Shown here piece after piece: positions 12,529 to 21,295 of a stretch of 64,000 bases of DNA. Each line of letters opens with the position of its first letter. Position 1 is the first letter of the stretch. The DNA comes from JBBQNY01 sp038255255 (GTDB lineage: Bacteria > Pseudomonadota > Gammaproteobacteria > Xanthomonadales > Ahniellaceae), in the NCBI GenBank assembly GCA_038255255.1, contig JBBSLL010000006.1:1-64000 (forward strand), read 5' to 3'. Under the pieces are notes generated by a model, which saw only the letters and a program-made list of their open reading frames with translations, was not told where the DNA came from and ran no database searches. The position numbers and the translations under genes were made by a program.

Positions 12529-15500
12529 ATGTCTGCCAACGATTCCCCGCCGAGCAAAGCGAAGCGGACGAGCCAGGGCACCGCGACGCCGAAGCTTGAA
12601 GTCGACGCCGGGCGCACGCGTCGGGCTTCGGCTGAATCCGAAGCCGTGGACCCGGCGGCCGCCGGGGCCCCCCGCCCGCCGTCCTTGGACAAATCCGAGA
12701 GAAAGGACACCCACGCAACGGTAGCGACCGATGGGCTCGCCCCGCTCATTGTCGGGATCGGCGCGTCGGCAGGGGGGCTCGAAGCGTTCAAGAGTTTCTT
12801 CACCCACATGCCGTCCGACAGCGCGATGGCGTTCGTGCTGGTGCAACATCTGGCGCCGCACCATCACAGCCTTCTGGCAGAACTGGTTGGACGCAGCACC
12901 GAGATGCCGGTTGTCGAGGCGACCGATGGTGAACCGGTCCTACCGGGCCACGTCTACGTCATCCCGCCGGACGCCACGCTGACCATCGCGAGCGGTGCGC
13001 TGCGGGTCACCAAACCGGCACCGCCGCGCCTGCATCGCTGGCCGATCGACACGTTCTTCACCTCGCTGGCCGAAGACCAGGGCGACCGCGCGGTCAGCAT
13101 CGTGCTTTCGGGCACCGGCAGCGACGGGGCGCGGGGATTGCGCGCCATCAAGGAACACGGCGGACTGACCCTCGCGCAATCGGAGTTCGACCATGTCGCC
13201 ATGAGCGGCATGCCGGCGAGCGCGGCGGCCACGGGACTGGTCGACGACGTCATGCCGGTCGAGGAGATGCCGGCGCGCCTCGAGGCTCACCAGCAACTCC
13301 TGAAGACGATGCACCAAAGCAAGGGCCCGAATGGCCTCCTTGACGAGGTGCCCGATCATCTGCAGGACATCACTCGACTGTTGCACCGGAGTAGCGGCCA
13401 CGATTTCAGCCAATACAAGGAGAGAACCGTGGTACGCCGCATCCAGCGACGGATGCAGGTCTTGCAAAAACAGGGGGTGCCGGATTATGTCGAGCATCTC
13501 CGCCAGGACCCCGCCGAACTCGAGCGCCTTTTTCGCGAAATGCTCATCAGCGTCACCGAGTTCTTTCGCGACCCTGCGGCCTTCGAGATCCTGCGGGAAC
13601 GCGTGATCCCGACACTGCTGGACGACAAGGGCGCGGCCGACTCACTGCGGGTCTGGGTCCCGGGTTGCGCCACGGGAGAAGAGGCCTACTCGATCGCGAT
13701 CACTTTGAAGGAAGCCATGGCGACACGCCAAGGTCTTCCCAAGGTGCAGATATTCGCGACCGACATTGATGACCGCGCGATCGCCTCGGCGCGCGCGGGC
13801 CGCTTCCGCGGCCCCCTGTCCGGCATCTCGGCCGATCGGCTCGAGCGCTGGTTCCATCCCGATGGCGACGATTTCATCGTCGCCAAGTCGATCCGCGAAA
13901 TGTGCATTTTCTCGCCGCACAGCGCGATCAAGGATCCGCCATTCATGCGGATCGATCTTATTTCCTGCCGCAATCTGCTGATCTACATGAATGGCGACCT
14001 GCAGGAACGCGTCGTGAAGGTTTTCCACTATGCCTTGCAGCGCGGCGGCTACCTGTTGCTCGGCCCTTCGGAAGGGCTCTCGCGCAACGCAAAGCTATTT
14101 ACGGTGATCGACAAAAAGCACCGTCTGTACCTGCGTCGCGAAGACAGCGGCCTGCGCCTGCCTTCACTCCCGCCACGCCCCGGCCCGGAGGGCGGCTACG
14201 CGCCCCCGAAGCGCGGCGGAAGTAACGGACGCATCGGCACCGACGATCTGATCGAACGCAGCGCGCGCCGCGCGCTCGAGGCTCATTCGCCTGCCTATGT
14301 CGTGATCGACGCGGCGCACGAAGTGCTGCGGTTCTGCGGCGACACGGGCCGTTACCTGCAGCCTTCCTCAGGTGCGGCAACCCTCAATCTCTTCTCGCTG
14401 TTGCACAAGGGCCTGCGCGGCGTGACGCGGCGCGCCGTGCAACAGGCATTCGCGGAGCAGCGTGCGGTGGTCCAGGACGGACTGTCGCTGGTGATCGAAG
14501 GCAAGCGCCGCGCCCTGCAACTGATCGTCGAACCCCTGCCGGAGACCGACGGCGCCACCCAGCTCTGCGCCGTGGCGTTTCGCGAGCGCGAGTCGACTGC
14601 ACCCTCGACCGCGGACGACGCAGAGTTGCCATCTGTCGACGCTACGCCAGTCAACTTGCTGGAGCAGGAGCTCGAAGGCACGCGCCTGCAGCTGCAGGTC
14701 GCCATCGACCAGCACGAGACGATCAACGAGGAACTCAAGTCCGCCAACGAGGAATACCAGTCGGTCAATGAGGAGCTGCAATCTTCGAACGAGGAACTCG
14801 AGACCTCTAAGGAAGAGATGCAGTCGATCAACGAAGAATTGCAGATCGTCAACGTGGAGCTGGGCAACAAGAACGCGGCGTTGCTGCATGCCAACAACGA
14901 TCTGCGCAATCTCATGGAGAGCACCCAGATCGCCACGCTGTTCCTTGACGAGCAACTGCGGGTCACCGGATTCACCCCCATGATCAGCGCGCTTTTCCAC
15001 TTGCGCGAAGGCGACATGGGTCGGCCCATCACCGAGATTTCGTCACGCATTCCCTACCTGGAGTTGGCAGAGGATGCGAGAAAAGTCTCGCGCGATCTGG
15101 TCATGGTCGAACGGGCTTTGCATGGAGTCGAGGGTGGGCAAACCTTCCTGCTGCGCATGCGGCCGTATCGCACCATCGAGAACGTGATCGCCGGCGTGGT
15201 CCTGACGTTCACTGACATCACGGACCGTAGCCGCTTCGAACTCGAGCGCGGCTTGCTGGCGGCGATCGTCGATTCATCCAATGACATGATCATCGGCCAC
15301 TCACTGGACGGCGCCATCACCAGCTGGAACGACGGTGCGCGGCAAATTCTGGGTTATCGGGCGGGCAACGTCATCGGCAAGTCGATGGCATTGCTGCTGC
15401 CGGCAGATTCACCGCATCTGTCGTCGCTGCTGGGGGCTTGCGCGCGGGCGGAACCGACAGAGATGGAAATGGGCTGGCTGCACCAGAACGGATCCGTGGT

Positions 15501-16581
15501 GGAAGTGTCGGTGACGTGCTCGCCAGTCCGCAACAGTCTCGGCGAACTCGTTGCGGGTTCGTTGATCGCACGCGGCATCGGCGAGCGACTGGCCGCGGAT
15601 CATCTTCTGCAGGCAAGCGAGCGTCGATTGGCCCAGCTCGTGGATCAGACCACCGCGGGCGTCGCCCAGGTCGAGCCCAACGGCCACTTCGTGCTCGTCA
15701 ATCCTGCATTCTGCGAGATCGTCGGACGCAGCGCCGACGTGCTCTACACGATGCGAATGCAGGACGTCACCCACGCCGAAGATCTGGGCGCGAGCGAGTA
15801 CGCGATTGATTCGCTGCTTGCGGGCGGTCCACCTTGCCAGGTCGAGAAGCGTTATGTGCGCCCGGACGACTCCGTGGTGTGGGTCATCAACAGCGTTTCG
15901 CGCGTGGTGGGTCGCGATGGGCAGCAGCCCCACATACTGGCCGTCGTGCAGGACATCAGCGAACGCCGGCGCGCTGCCGAACACATGGCAATGATGCTGG
16001 GCGAGCTCAACCACCGGGTCAAAAACACGCTGGCCAGCGTGCAGTCGATTGCAATGCTCACGTTGTCGAACACCCCGACGCCAGAGGCTTTCAGGACGAC
16101 TTTCCTGGCGCGCCTCCAGGCGCTGTCGATGACGCACAATCTGCTGGCGCGCGACGAATGGAATGGCGCAGAGCTGCGGGAGCTGGTGCTGATCGAGCTG
16201 GCCCCTTACCAGCGCGACGATCACGTGCGGGTGACCTTGACCTGCGATTTGCTGCATTTGAAGCCCAAGACCGCGCTTGCGCTGAGCATGGCGATTCACG
16301 AACTCACCACCAACGCGGCCAAGTACGGGGCGTTGTCGGTTCCCGGTGGACACGTGACGGTCCACTGCGAACCGCGCAGAGTCGGCGGGGCGAAACGACT
16401 GCGCATCGAATGGCGCGAACAAGGCGGTCCAGCCGTCTCGCCGCCCACTCGGCGTGGATTTGGCTCGAGGCTCATCACGGATGGACTCGCTTACGAACTC
16501 GACGGGACGGTTTCACTCGACTTCGACCCCGCCGGCGTTATTTGTACCATCGAGATGCCAATCGAGGAATCTGTAAAATGA
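12529..16581 (+). CDS. Hybrid CheB/CheR-PAS sensor with HWE-type histidine kinase
   Basis: 1350 residues. In order: a disordered Ala/Pro/Lys leader (1-70); CheB methylesterase (about 72-250) with the triad S80 (GASAGG), H107 (VQHLAPHH) and D199 (SGTGSDG); CheR methyltransferase (about 285-545, SVTEFFRD, VWVPGCATGEEAYS, SCRNLLIY); a heptad coiled coil of repeated NEEL/SxNEE (about 724-790); three PAS domains; and a C-terminal HWE/HisKA_2 kinase with H1162 in ELNHRVKNTLAS, NAAKYGAL and the WRE motif near residue 1305. It lacks a membrane segment, so is cytoplasmic. A receiver overlaps it by four bases. The esterase and transferase presumably gate kinase output rather than act on chemoreceptors; that is inference. 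Confidence 0.92.
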   Translation: MSANDSPPSKAKRTSQGTATPKLEVDAGRTRRASAESEAVDPAAAGAPRPPSLDKSERKDTHATVATDGLAPLIVGIGASAGGLEAFKSFFTHMPSDSAMAFVLVQHLAPHHHSLLAELVGRSTEMPVVEATDGEPVLPGHVYVIPPDATLTIASGALRVTKPAPPRLHRWPIDTFFTSLAEDQGDRAVSIVLSGTGSDGARGLRAIKEHGGLTLAQSEFDHVAMSGMPASAAATGLVDDVMPVEEMPARLEAHQQLLKTMHQSKGPNGLLDEVPDHLQDITRLLHRSSGHDFSQYKERTVVRRIQRRMQVLQKQGVPDYVEHLRQDPAELERLFREMLISVTEFFRDPAAFEILRERVIPTLLDDKGAADSLRVWVPGCATGEEAYSIAITLKEAMATRQGLPKVQIFATDIDDRAIASARAGRFRGPLSGISADRLERWFHPDGDDFIVAKSIREMCIFSPHSAIKDPPFMRIDLISCRNLLIYMNGDLQERVVKVFHYALQRGGYLLLGPSEGLSRNAKLFTVIDKKHRLYLRREDSGLRLPSLPPRPGPEGGYAPPKRGGSNGRIGTDDLIERSARRALEAHSPAYVVIDAAHEVLRFCGDTGRYLQPSSGAATLNLFSLLHKGLRGVTRRAVQQAFAEQRAVVQDGLSLVIEGKRRALQLIVEPLPETDGATQLCAVAFRERESTAPSTADDAELPSVDATPVNLLEQELEGTRLQLQVAIDQHETINEELKSANEEYQSVNEELQSSNEELETSKEEMQSINEELQIVNVELGNKNAALLHANNDLRNLMESTQIATLFLDEQLRVTGFTPMISALFHLREGDMGRPITEISSRIPYLELAEDARKVSRDLVMVERALHGVEGGQTFLLRMRPYRTIENVIAGVVLTFTDITDRSRFELERGLLAAIVDSSNDMIIGHSLDGAITSWNDGARQILGYRAGNVIGKSMALLLPADSPHLSSLLGACARAEPTEMEMGWLHQNGSVVEVSVTCSPVRNSLGELVAGSLIARGIGERLAADHLLQASERRLAQLVDQTTAGVAQVEPNGHFVLVNPAFCEIVGRSADVLYTMRMQDVTHAEDLGASEYAIDSLLAGGPPCQVEKRYVRPDDSVVWVINSVSRVVGRDGQQPHILAVVQDISERRRAAEHMAMMLGELNHRVKNTLASVQSIAMLTLSNTPTPEAFRTTFLARLQALSMTHNLLARDEWNGAELRELVLIELAPYQRDDHVRVTLTCDLLHLKPKTALALSMAIHELTTNAAKYGALSVPGGHVTVHCEPRRVGGAKRLRIEWREQGGPAVSPPTRRGFGSRLITDGLAYELDGTVSLDFDPAGVICTIEMPIEESVK

Positions 16582-16973
16582 GTGTCGCAACAGCACCAAA
16601 CGTGCCGTCCATCCTGGTGGTGGAGGACGAGATGTTCGTCGCAATGCTGGTTGAGGACATTCTTTCGAATTCCGGTTATCGCGTCACCAAAGCTGCACGC
16701 GTGGACAAGGCCCTCGAGATGGTCGACCACGGCGACCCATTCGACGCTGCGCTTCTCGACATCAACTTGAACGGCGTCGAAGTGTTCCCGGTTGCAGCGA
16801 AGTTGCGCGAGATGGGTGTTCCGTTTGTGTTCGCTTCCGGTTACGGGCGTGAGGGTTTGCCTCCCGACTTCTCCGATTCGCCGGTGCTGCAGAAGCCCTA
16901 CCTGCCCGACGCGTTGCGGGATGCCGTGGCCGCCTTGCTCGGAAGAACAAACGGCGTCACTCACGCCGCTTGA
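16578..16973 (+). CDS. Single-domain response regulator
   Basis: 131-residue CheY-like receiver whose ATG overlaps the kinase stop (ATGA). It shows the acidic pair in VVEDEMFVAML, the phospho-acceptor Asp in AALLDINLNG and the conserved Lys in VLQKPYLP. There is no output domain. Such receivers next to HWE kinases usually pass the phosphate on or act by protein contact. A longer upstream open frame in the same phase is the shadow of the kinase. Partnership with the kinase at 12529 is inferred from the overlap. Confidence 0.9.
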   Translation: MSVATAPNVPSILVVEDEMFVAMLVEDILSNSGYRVTKAARVDKALEMVDHGDPFDAALLDINLNGVEVFPVAAKLREMGVPFVFASGYGREGLPPDFSDSPVLQKPYLPDALRDAVAALLGRTNGVTHAA

Positions 16974-17038
16974 GGCGTTGGCCCGTGGAGCGCTGCTCGC
17001 CGCGGCGGGTATGCGGCGAAGGCCTCCGGGCGTAGGCG

Positions 17039-17752
17039 CTACCTGCTCCACGCTTGAACCGGGGCGGAACTCGTGTCCATAGGCCATTCGATGACCGTGC
17101 GGTGGCAGGCGAGCAATTCGAGATAGCGACTGCGGGAAATGGCTTCGGCTCCGAGCGTGTCGAGATGGGCCGACGGTATCTGAGCGTCGATCCAGGCTCC
17201 TCCGGAATTCGACCAGAATCGGGCGAGTGCGAGCAACGCAATTTTGGAAGCGTTCGCTTCGGCGCTGAACATGGACTCTGCGCAGAAGACGCCGCCACTC
17301 GAAACTCCGTAGAGCCCGCCGACAAGCCGGTCGCCGTCGAGCACCGCAACGCTGTGCGCGTCGCCGCTGCGATGCAGTTCGCCATATGCGTTGCGCATCG
17401 CCGGGGTGATCCAGGTGCCTTCGTCGTCGCCGCGCGGCGCGGCGCATCCGGCCACGACTTCATCGAATCGGATGTCGAACGAGACCGTCCACTCGCAGCT
17501 GCGCATCCAGCGCGCGAGGCGGCGCGACACATGCATGCGCGCAGGATCAAAGCCGGCACGCGGATCAGGCGACCACCAGAGGATGGGCTGGCCTTCGCTG
17601 TACCAGGGAAATATGCCCTGCGCGTAGGCATTCCTGAGCCGCGCAACCTCGAGCCCGCCGCCCCAGGCGAGCAACCCATTGGGTTCCGCGAGGGCCGTGT
17701 CCGGGTGCGGAAACAGCGCGTATTCCGCGTGTCCGAGTCGTGCGATCTTCAC
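17039..17752 (-). CDS. aat: Leucyl/phenylalanyl-tRNA-protein transferase
   Basis: Transfers Leu or Phe from tRNA to proteins with N-terminal Arg or Lys, creating substrates for ClpS/ClpAP. 237 residues with the family block FPHPDTALAEPNGLLAWGG, then YAQGIFPWYSEGQPILWWSP, GTWITPAMRNAYGELH, GGLYGVSSGGVFCAESMFS and DAQIPSAHLDTLGA. The ATG at 17752 overlaps the stop of the upstream GNAT-like gene (ATGA). Location beside clpSA and infA is the conserved arrangement and fits the shared N-degron pathway. Confidence 0.97.
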   Translation of the reverse strand: MKIARLGHAEYALFPHPDTALAEPNGLLAWGGGLEVARLRNAYAQGIFPWYSEGQPILWWSPDPRAGFDPARMHVSRRLARWMRSCEWTVSFDIRFDEVVAGCAAPRGDDEGTWITPAMRNAYGELHRSGDAHSVAVLDGDRLVGGLYGVSSGGVFCAESMFSAEANASKIALLALARFWSNSGGAWIDAQIPSAHLDTLGAEAISRSRYLELLACHRTVIEWPMDTSSAPVQAWSR

Positions 17753-18891
17753 GCGGGCCGCTCGGCGAACGGCGAGTGCGAGCGCAGCTCGGCGTAATAG
17801 CGAGCGGTGTGCCCGCGTTCGGACTGCATCGCGTGGGCGACCGCTGCATGCAGGCGGCGGTCTCGCAGCCAGTGACGGGATTCGGTGACGACCGGCAGGA
17901 AACCCCGCGCGAGCTTGTGCTCACCCTGCGCACCCGGCTCGAACAACGTGCGTCCCGTCGCGAGGCAGTGTTCGATGCCCTGGTAGTAGCAGGTCTCGAA
18001 ATGCAGTCCCGGAACGCTGGCTTCACTGCCCCAGTAGCGGCCATACAACGACGTTCGCGACTGCAGACAGATCGCCATCGCAGTCGCGCCTGCAGGGGAG
18101 CGGGCACGCACGATCATGAGTGCCTGCGGCATCGCATCGCGGACTCGCGTGAAGAAGTCGCGGGTCAGCGCGGCGTGGTTGTATTTGTCGGCGAAGGTCT
18201 GCAGGTAGAGGGCATGCGCAATGTCCAGCACCGCATCGCTGATCGCGTCGCCTTCCAGTCTCTCGAAACGCCAGCTTTCATTGGCGAGCCGCTGGCGTTC
18301 CTGCCGGATGCTTTTGCGTCGCTTCGAGGTCAGCGAATCACTGAAGTCCTTCCAGTCGCGCCAGCCCCCCTCGTTGCGCCAGTGGAACTGGACGTCGTGG
18401 CGCGCGATGAAACCGCTTTCGTCCAGCGCGGAGAGATCTACGGCTTGCGCGAAGTTGACATGGATGCCTGATACGTCGAAGGCCGCGGCCGCCTGCGACA
18501 GGGCGTTTGCGAGATCGATGCGATCGGTCGCACTGCGGGCCAGCAGGCGCGGACCCGTCACGGGCGAGTAGGGCACTGCCAGCAGAAGCTTGGGGTAGTA
18601 GTCGATACCGGCGTGCGCGGCAGCGTGCGCCCATGCCTGGTCGAACACGAACTCGCCATGGGAGTTGTGCTTGCGATAGGCCGGCGCCGCCGCGACGAGC
18701 TCTCCGTCGCGCCACATCGTGAGATGCTGCGGCGCCCAGCCAGCGTCCGCGCGCAAGGAGTCGGAGGCTTCGAGCGCCTGCAGGAAAGCTTGGCGCACGA
18801 AAGGGTGGTCGTCGTCGAGCAGCGAGTCCCATGCTTCCGCCGGTACTTCGTCGATCCGCGCATGGGTGCGAAGTACCAGCCCCGAGCTCAT
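17749..18891 (-). CDS. GNAT-like N-acyltransferase (DUF482 / FemAB-like)
   Basis: 380 residues from the ATG at 18891, chosen because residues before it come from a repeat element and have no family match. Features include the N-terminal ARIDEVPAEAWDSLL, HGEFVFDQAWAHAAA, YYPKLLLAVPYSPVTGPRLL and the C-terminal GLHFETCYYQGIEHCLATG and FEPGAQGEHKLARGFLPV. These match the family once named DUF482, annotated as GNAT or peptidoglycan-biosynthesis/recognition protein. It overlaps aat by four bases, so they are coupled; this neighbour pair is frequent in gammaproteobacteria. Substrate unknown. Confidence 0.85.
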   Translation of the reverse strand: MSSGLVLRTHARIDEVPAEAWDSLLDDDHPFVRQAFLQALEASDSLRADAGWAPQHLTMWRDGELVAAAPAYRKHNSHGEFVFDQAWAHAAAHAGIDYYPKLLLAVPYSPVTGPRLLARSATDRIDLANALSQAAAAFDVSGIHVNFAQAVDLSALDESGFIARHDVQFHWRNEGGWRDWKDFSDSLTSKRRKSIRQERQRLANESWRFERLEGDAISDAVLDIAHALYLQTFADKYNHAALTRDFFTRVRDAMPQALMIVRARSPAGATAMAICLQSRTSLYGRYWGSEASVPGLHFETCYYQGIEHCLATGRTLFEPGAQGEHKLARGFLPVVTESRHWLRDRRLHAAVAHAMQSERGHTARYYAELRSHSPFAERPA

Positions 18892-18897
18892 GTCCCC

Positions 18898-18940
18898 ATC
18901 GCCCCTCACCCTCGGTCCCTCTCCCACAGGGAGAGGGATG
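18898..18940 (-). repeat. Dispersed hairpin repeat (CCCTCTCCC/GGGAGAGGG family)
   Basis: A 9-base perfect stem CCCTCTCCC (18917-18925) and GGGAGAGGG (18929-18937) with a 3-base loop, flanked by GAGGGTGAGGGGC on the minus strand. The same family occurs at 27833-27890 and, partially, at 23629-23657. It lies between trxB and the GNAT-like gene and may attenuate or terminate minus-strand transcription. Confidence 0.6.
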
Positions 18941-18947
18941 CATAGCT

Positions 18948-19910
18948 TCACCCAGCGAGTCCCAACGCATCGAGGTACTTCTCGGCATCGAGCGCCGCCA
19001 TGCAACCGAACCCGGCGGAGGTGATGGCCTGGCGATAGACCTGGTCTGCGACATCGCCCGCGGCGAACACGCCCGGCACGGAAGTCTGTGTCGCGTTGCC
19101 TTCGAGGCCGGTCCGGATCGAGATGTAGCCGTTGCGCATGTCGAGCTGGCCTTCGAACAGCTGCGTGTTGGGCGTGTGGCCAATGGCGATGAAGACGCCG
19201 CTGACTGCGATGTCCTGCGTCGACGCGTCCTGCGTGGACTTAACGCGCAGGCCGGTCACGCCGGTCTCGTCGCCGAGCACCTCCTCGACCTGGTGGTGCC
19301 AGAGCAGCCGCACCTTGCCGGCGCGCTCCTTCTCGAACAACTTGTCCTGCAGGATCTTCTCGGCCTTGAACTTGTCGCGCCGGTGCACCACGGTGACTTT
19401 GCTCGCGATGTTGGTGAGATAAAGCGCTTCCTCGACCGCGGTATTGCCGCCGCCGACCACTGCGACTTCCTGTCCCTTGAAGAAGAAACCGTCACAGGTC
19501 GCGCAGGCGGAGACGCCCTTGCCACGCAGCCTGGTTTCGGACTCGATGCCGAGGTATTTGGCGGTTGCGCCGGTGGTGATGATGAGTGCATCGCAGGTGT
19601 AAGTCGTGCTGTCGCCGCGCAGCTTGAAGGGACGTTCGCGCACGTCGGCTTCGATGATGTGGTCGAAGATGATCTCGGTGTCGAAACGCTCCGCGTGCTT
19701 CTGCATGCGTTCCATGAGGGCAGGTCCCTGCAGTCCCTCGACGTCGCCCGGCCAGTTGTCGACGTCGGTCGTCGTCATGAGCTGGCCCCCTTGCTCCATG
19801 CCCGTGATCATCACCGGCTTGAGGTTCGCACGCGCTGCGTAGACTGCCGCGGAGTAGCCTGCGGGACCCGAGCCGAGGATCAGCACGCGGCAGTGTCTGG
19901 AAGTGCTCAT
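18948..19910 (-). CDS. trxB: Thioredoxin-disulfide reductase
   Basis: NADPH-dependent flavoenzyme that reduces thioredoxin. 320 residues, the usual size. FAD-binding GSGPAGYSAAVYAARANL near the N-terminus, redox-active pair C136/C139 in SACATCDGFFF, NADPH-binding VVGGGNTAVEEALYL and C-terminal GVFAAGDVADQVYRQAITSA. I chose the ATG at 19910 (MSTSRHCRVLILGSG), which aligns with E. coli TrxB; a start ten codons upstream is less likely. Divergent from ald. Confidence 0.97.
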   Translation of the reverse strand: MSTSRHCRVLILGSGPAGYSAAVYAARANLKPVMITGMEQGGQLMTTTDVDNWPGDVEGLQGPALMERMQKHAERFDTEIIFDHIIEADVRERPFKLRGDSTTYTCDALIITTGATAKYLGIESETRLRGKGVSACATCDGFFFKGQEVAVVGGGNTAVEEALYLTNIASKVTVVHRRDKFKAEKILQDKLFEKERAGKVRLLWHHQVEEVLGDETGVTGLRVKSTQDASTQDIAVSGVFIAIGHTPNTQLFEGQLDMRNGYISIRTGLEGNATQTSVPGVFAAGDVADQVYRQAITSAGFGCMAALDAEKYLDALGLAG

Positions 19911-20136
19911 GTATACTCGCCATTGATTGAGCGACGTCATTTTCCTGCGCGAAGTACCGCACAGCGACGCCGCATCGAGCGGCGAGGATGGGGCTCCTGA
20001 CTGCTCGAATCAAGCCTTCCCTTGCGCCACAATTCCTGCCATGACGGGGCCGTGCAATCGCGCACCGTGGAACCGCTCTGCGGTCCCGCACGTCCTCCCT
20101 GTTGTCAGTCGCCAACCCTGCAATCCGGAGTGAGCC

Positions 20137-21204
20137 ATGCGCATCGGCGTCCCGCGTGAAACGAAAACCCTCGAAGGGCGCGTCGCGCTCGTCCCCGCTG
20201 CGGCAGGCGACCTCGTTCGTCGCGGCCACGAGGTGTGGATCGAGCAGGGGGCCGGCAACAAGAGCGGATTCAAGGACGCGGACTACGCGAAGCTCGGCAT
20301 CAGGATCGCACCGGACGCAGCGGCGCTCTATGAGAAGGGCGAACTGATCGTCAAGGTCAAGGAACCGATCGAGGGAGACCTTGCGTTGCTGCGGCGCGAT
20401 CACCTGCTGTTCTGCTACCTGCACCTCGCGCCGCTGCCGGAGCTGACCAGGCGACTGCTGGACATCGGCCTGACCGGCGTCGCGTTCGAAACCGTCGAAC
20501 TGGACAACGGCGACCTGCCGCTGCTCGCGCCGATGTCCATCATCGCCGGCAAGATCGCGGTCCAGGTCGGTACGCACCTGCTGCACCAGCCCATGGGCGG
20601 CAAGGGCAAATTGCTTGGCGGGCTGCCGTCCACCGAGCGCGGCAAGGTGGTGGTATTCGGCGCGGGCGCGGCGGGCGGCAACTCCGCTGCGCTCGCGGCG
20701 GCGGGCGGATCGCACGTCGTGGTGTTCGAAAAGCGCCAGGACCGCATGGAAGAGATGATGCGCCTCGGCAACAACGTCACGTCGCTGTACCCGTACGAGG
20801 AAGTCGTGGCCCGCGAAGTCGCCAATGCCGACCTGGTGGTGGGCGCGGTGCTCGTGACCGGCGCGGTCGCGCCGCACGTGCTGACGCGCGACATGATCCG
20901 CGGCATGGAAGATGGCAGCGTGGTCGTGGATATCTCGATCGACCAGGGCGGCTGCTTCGAGACTTCCCGACCTACCACCTGGAAGGAACCGACCTATGTT
21001 GAAGAGGGCGTCATCCATTTCGCGGTGACCAACATGCCCGGGGCCGTGCCGCAGACGTCATCCCAGGCCATCTGCGCCGCCATCCTGCCCTGGGTGAACA
21101 AGCTCGCGTCGGGAAAATGGCGCGACAACCAGGCTCTGATGCGCGGCATCAACATCGAGAACGGAAAGCTCGTGCATCCTGCCCTGGCCAGCATGAAACT
21201 CTGA
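20137..21204 (+). CDS. ald: Alanine dehydrogenase
   Basis: NAD-dependent enzyme interconverting alanine with pyruvate and ammonia. 355 residues, slightly shorter than the usual 370. N-terminal MRIGVPRETKTLEGRVALVP, the catalytic Lys/His segment VKVKEPIEGDL and CYLHLAPLPEL, the nucleotide fold VVVFGAGAAGGNSA, and the closing TNMPGAVPQTSSQA are all characteristic. It is transcribed away from trxB, 226 bp apart, a gap that should hold both promoters, though I see no strong consensus. Transhydrogenase alpha subunit is a distant relative but is longer and has membrane segments. Confidence 0.93.
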   Translation: MRIGVPRETKTLEGRVALVPAAAGDLVRRGHEVWIEQGAGNKSGFKDADYAKLGIRIAPDAAALYEKGELIVKVKEPIEGDLALLRRDHLLFCYLHLAPLPELTRRLLDIGLTGVAFETVELDNGDLPLLAPMSIIAGKIAVQVGTHLLHQPMGGKGKLLGGLPSTERGKVVVFGAGAAGGNSAALAAAGGSHVVVFEKRQDRMEEMMRLGNNVTSLYPYEEVVAREVANADLVVGAVLVTGAVAPHVLTRDMIRGMEDGSVVVDISIDQGGCFETSRPTTWKEPTYVEEGVIHFAVTNMPGAVPQTSSQAICAAILPWVNKLASGKWRDNQALMRGINIENGKLVHPALASMKL

Positions 21205-21295
21205 AGCGGAAGCCTGGTGTGCTTTCCTCGTCGGAGACCACTTGCGGGCTTTATAATCAATCGTCTACGGCGCGTATTTAAGGTAGATTGATATC

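Noticed and set aside
19903..19916. TATACA next to the trxB start as a -10 box
   Set aside because: It overlaps the start codon supported by homology, so transcription from it would miss that start.
19492..21018. 508-codon minus-strand frame covering ald and the trxB start
   Set aside because: Crosses a divergent promoter region and two firm genes; Arg/His-rich shadow.
21252..21257. TATAAT before ftsK as a sigma-70 promoter
   Set aside because: The -10 is perfect, but no acceptable -35 lies 15-19 bases upstream, so it is not listed as a promoter.
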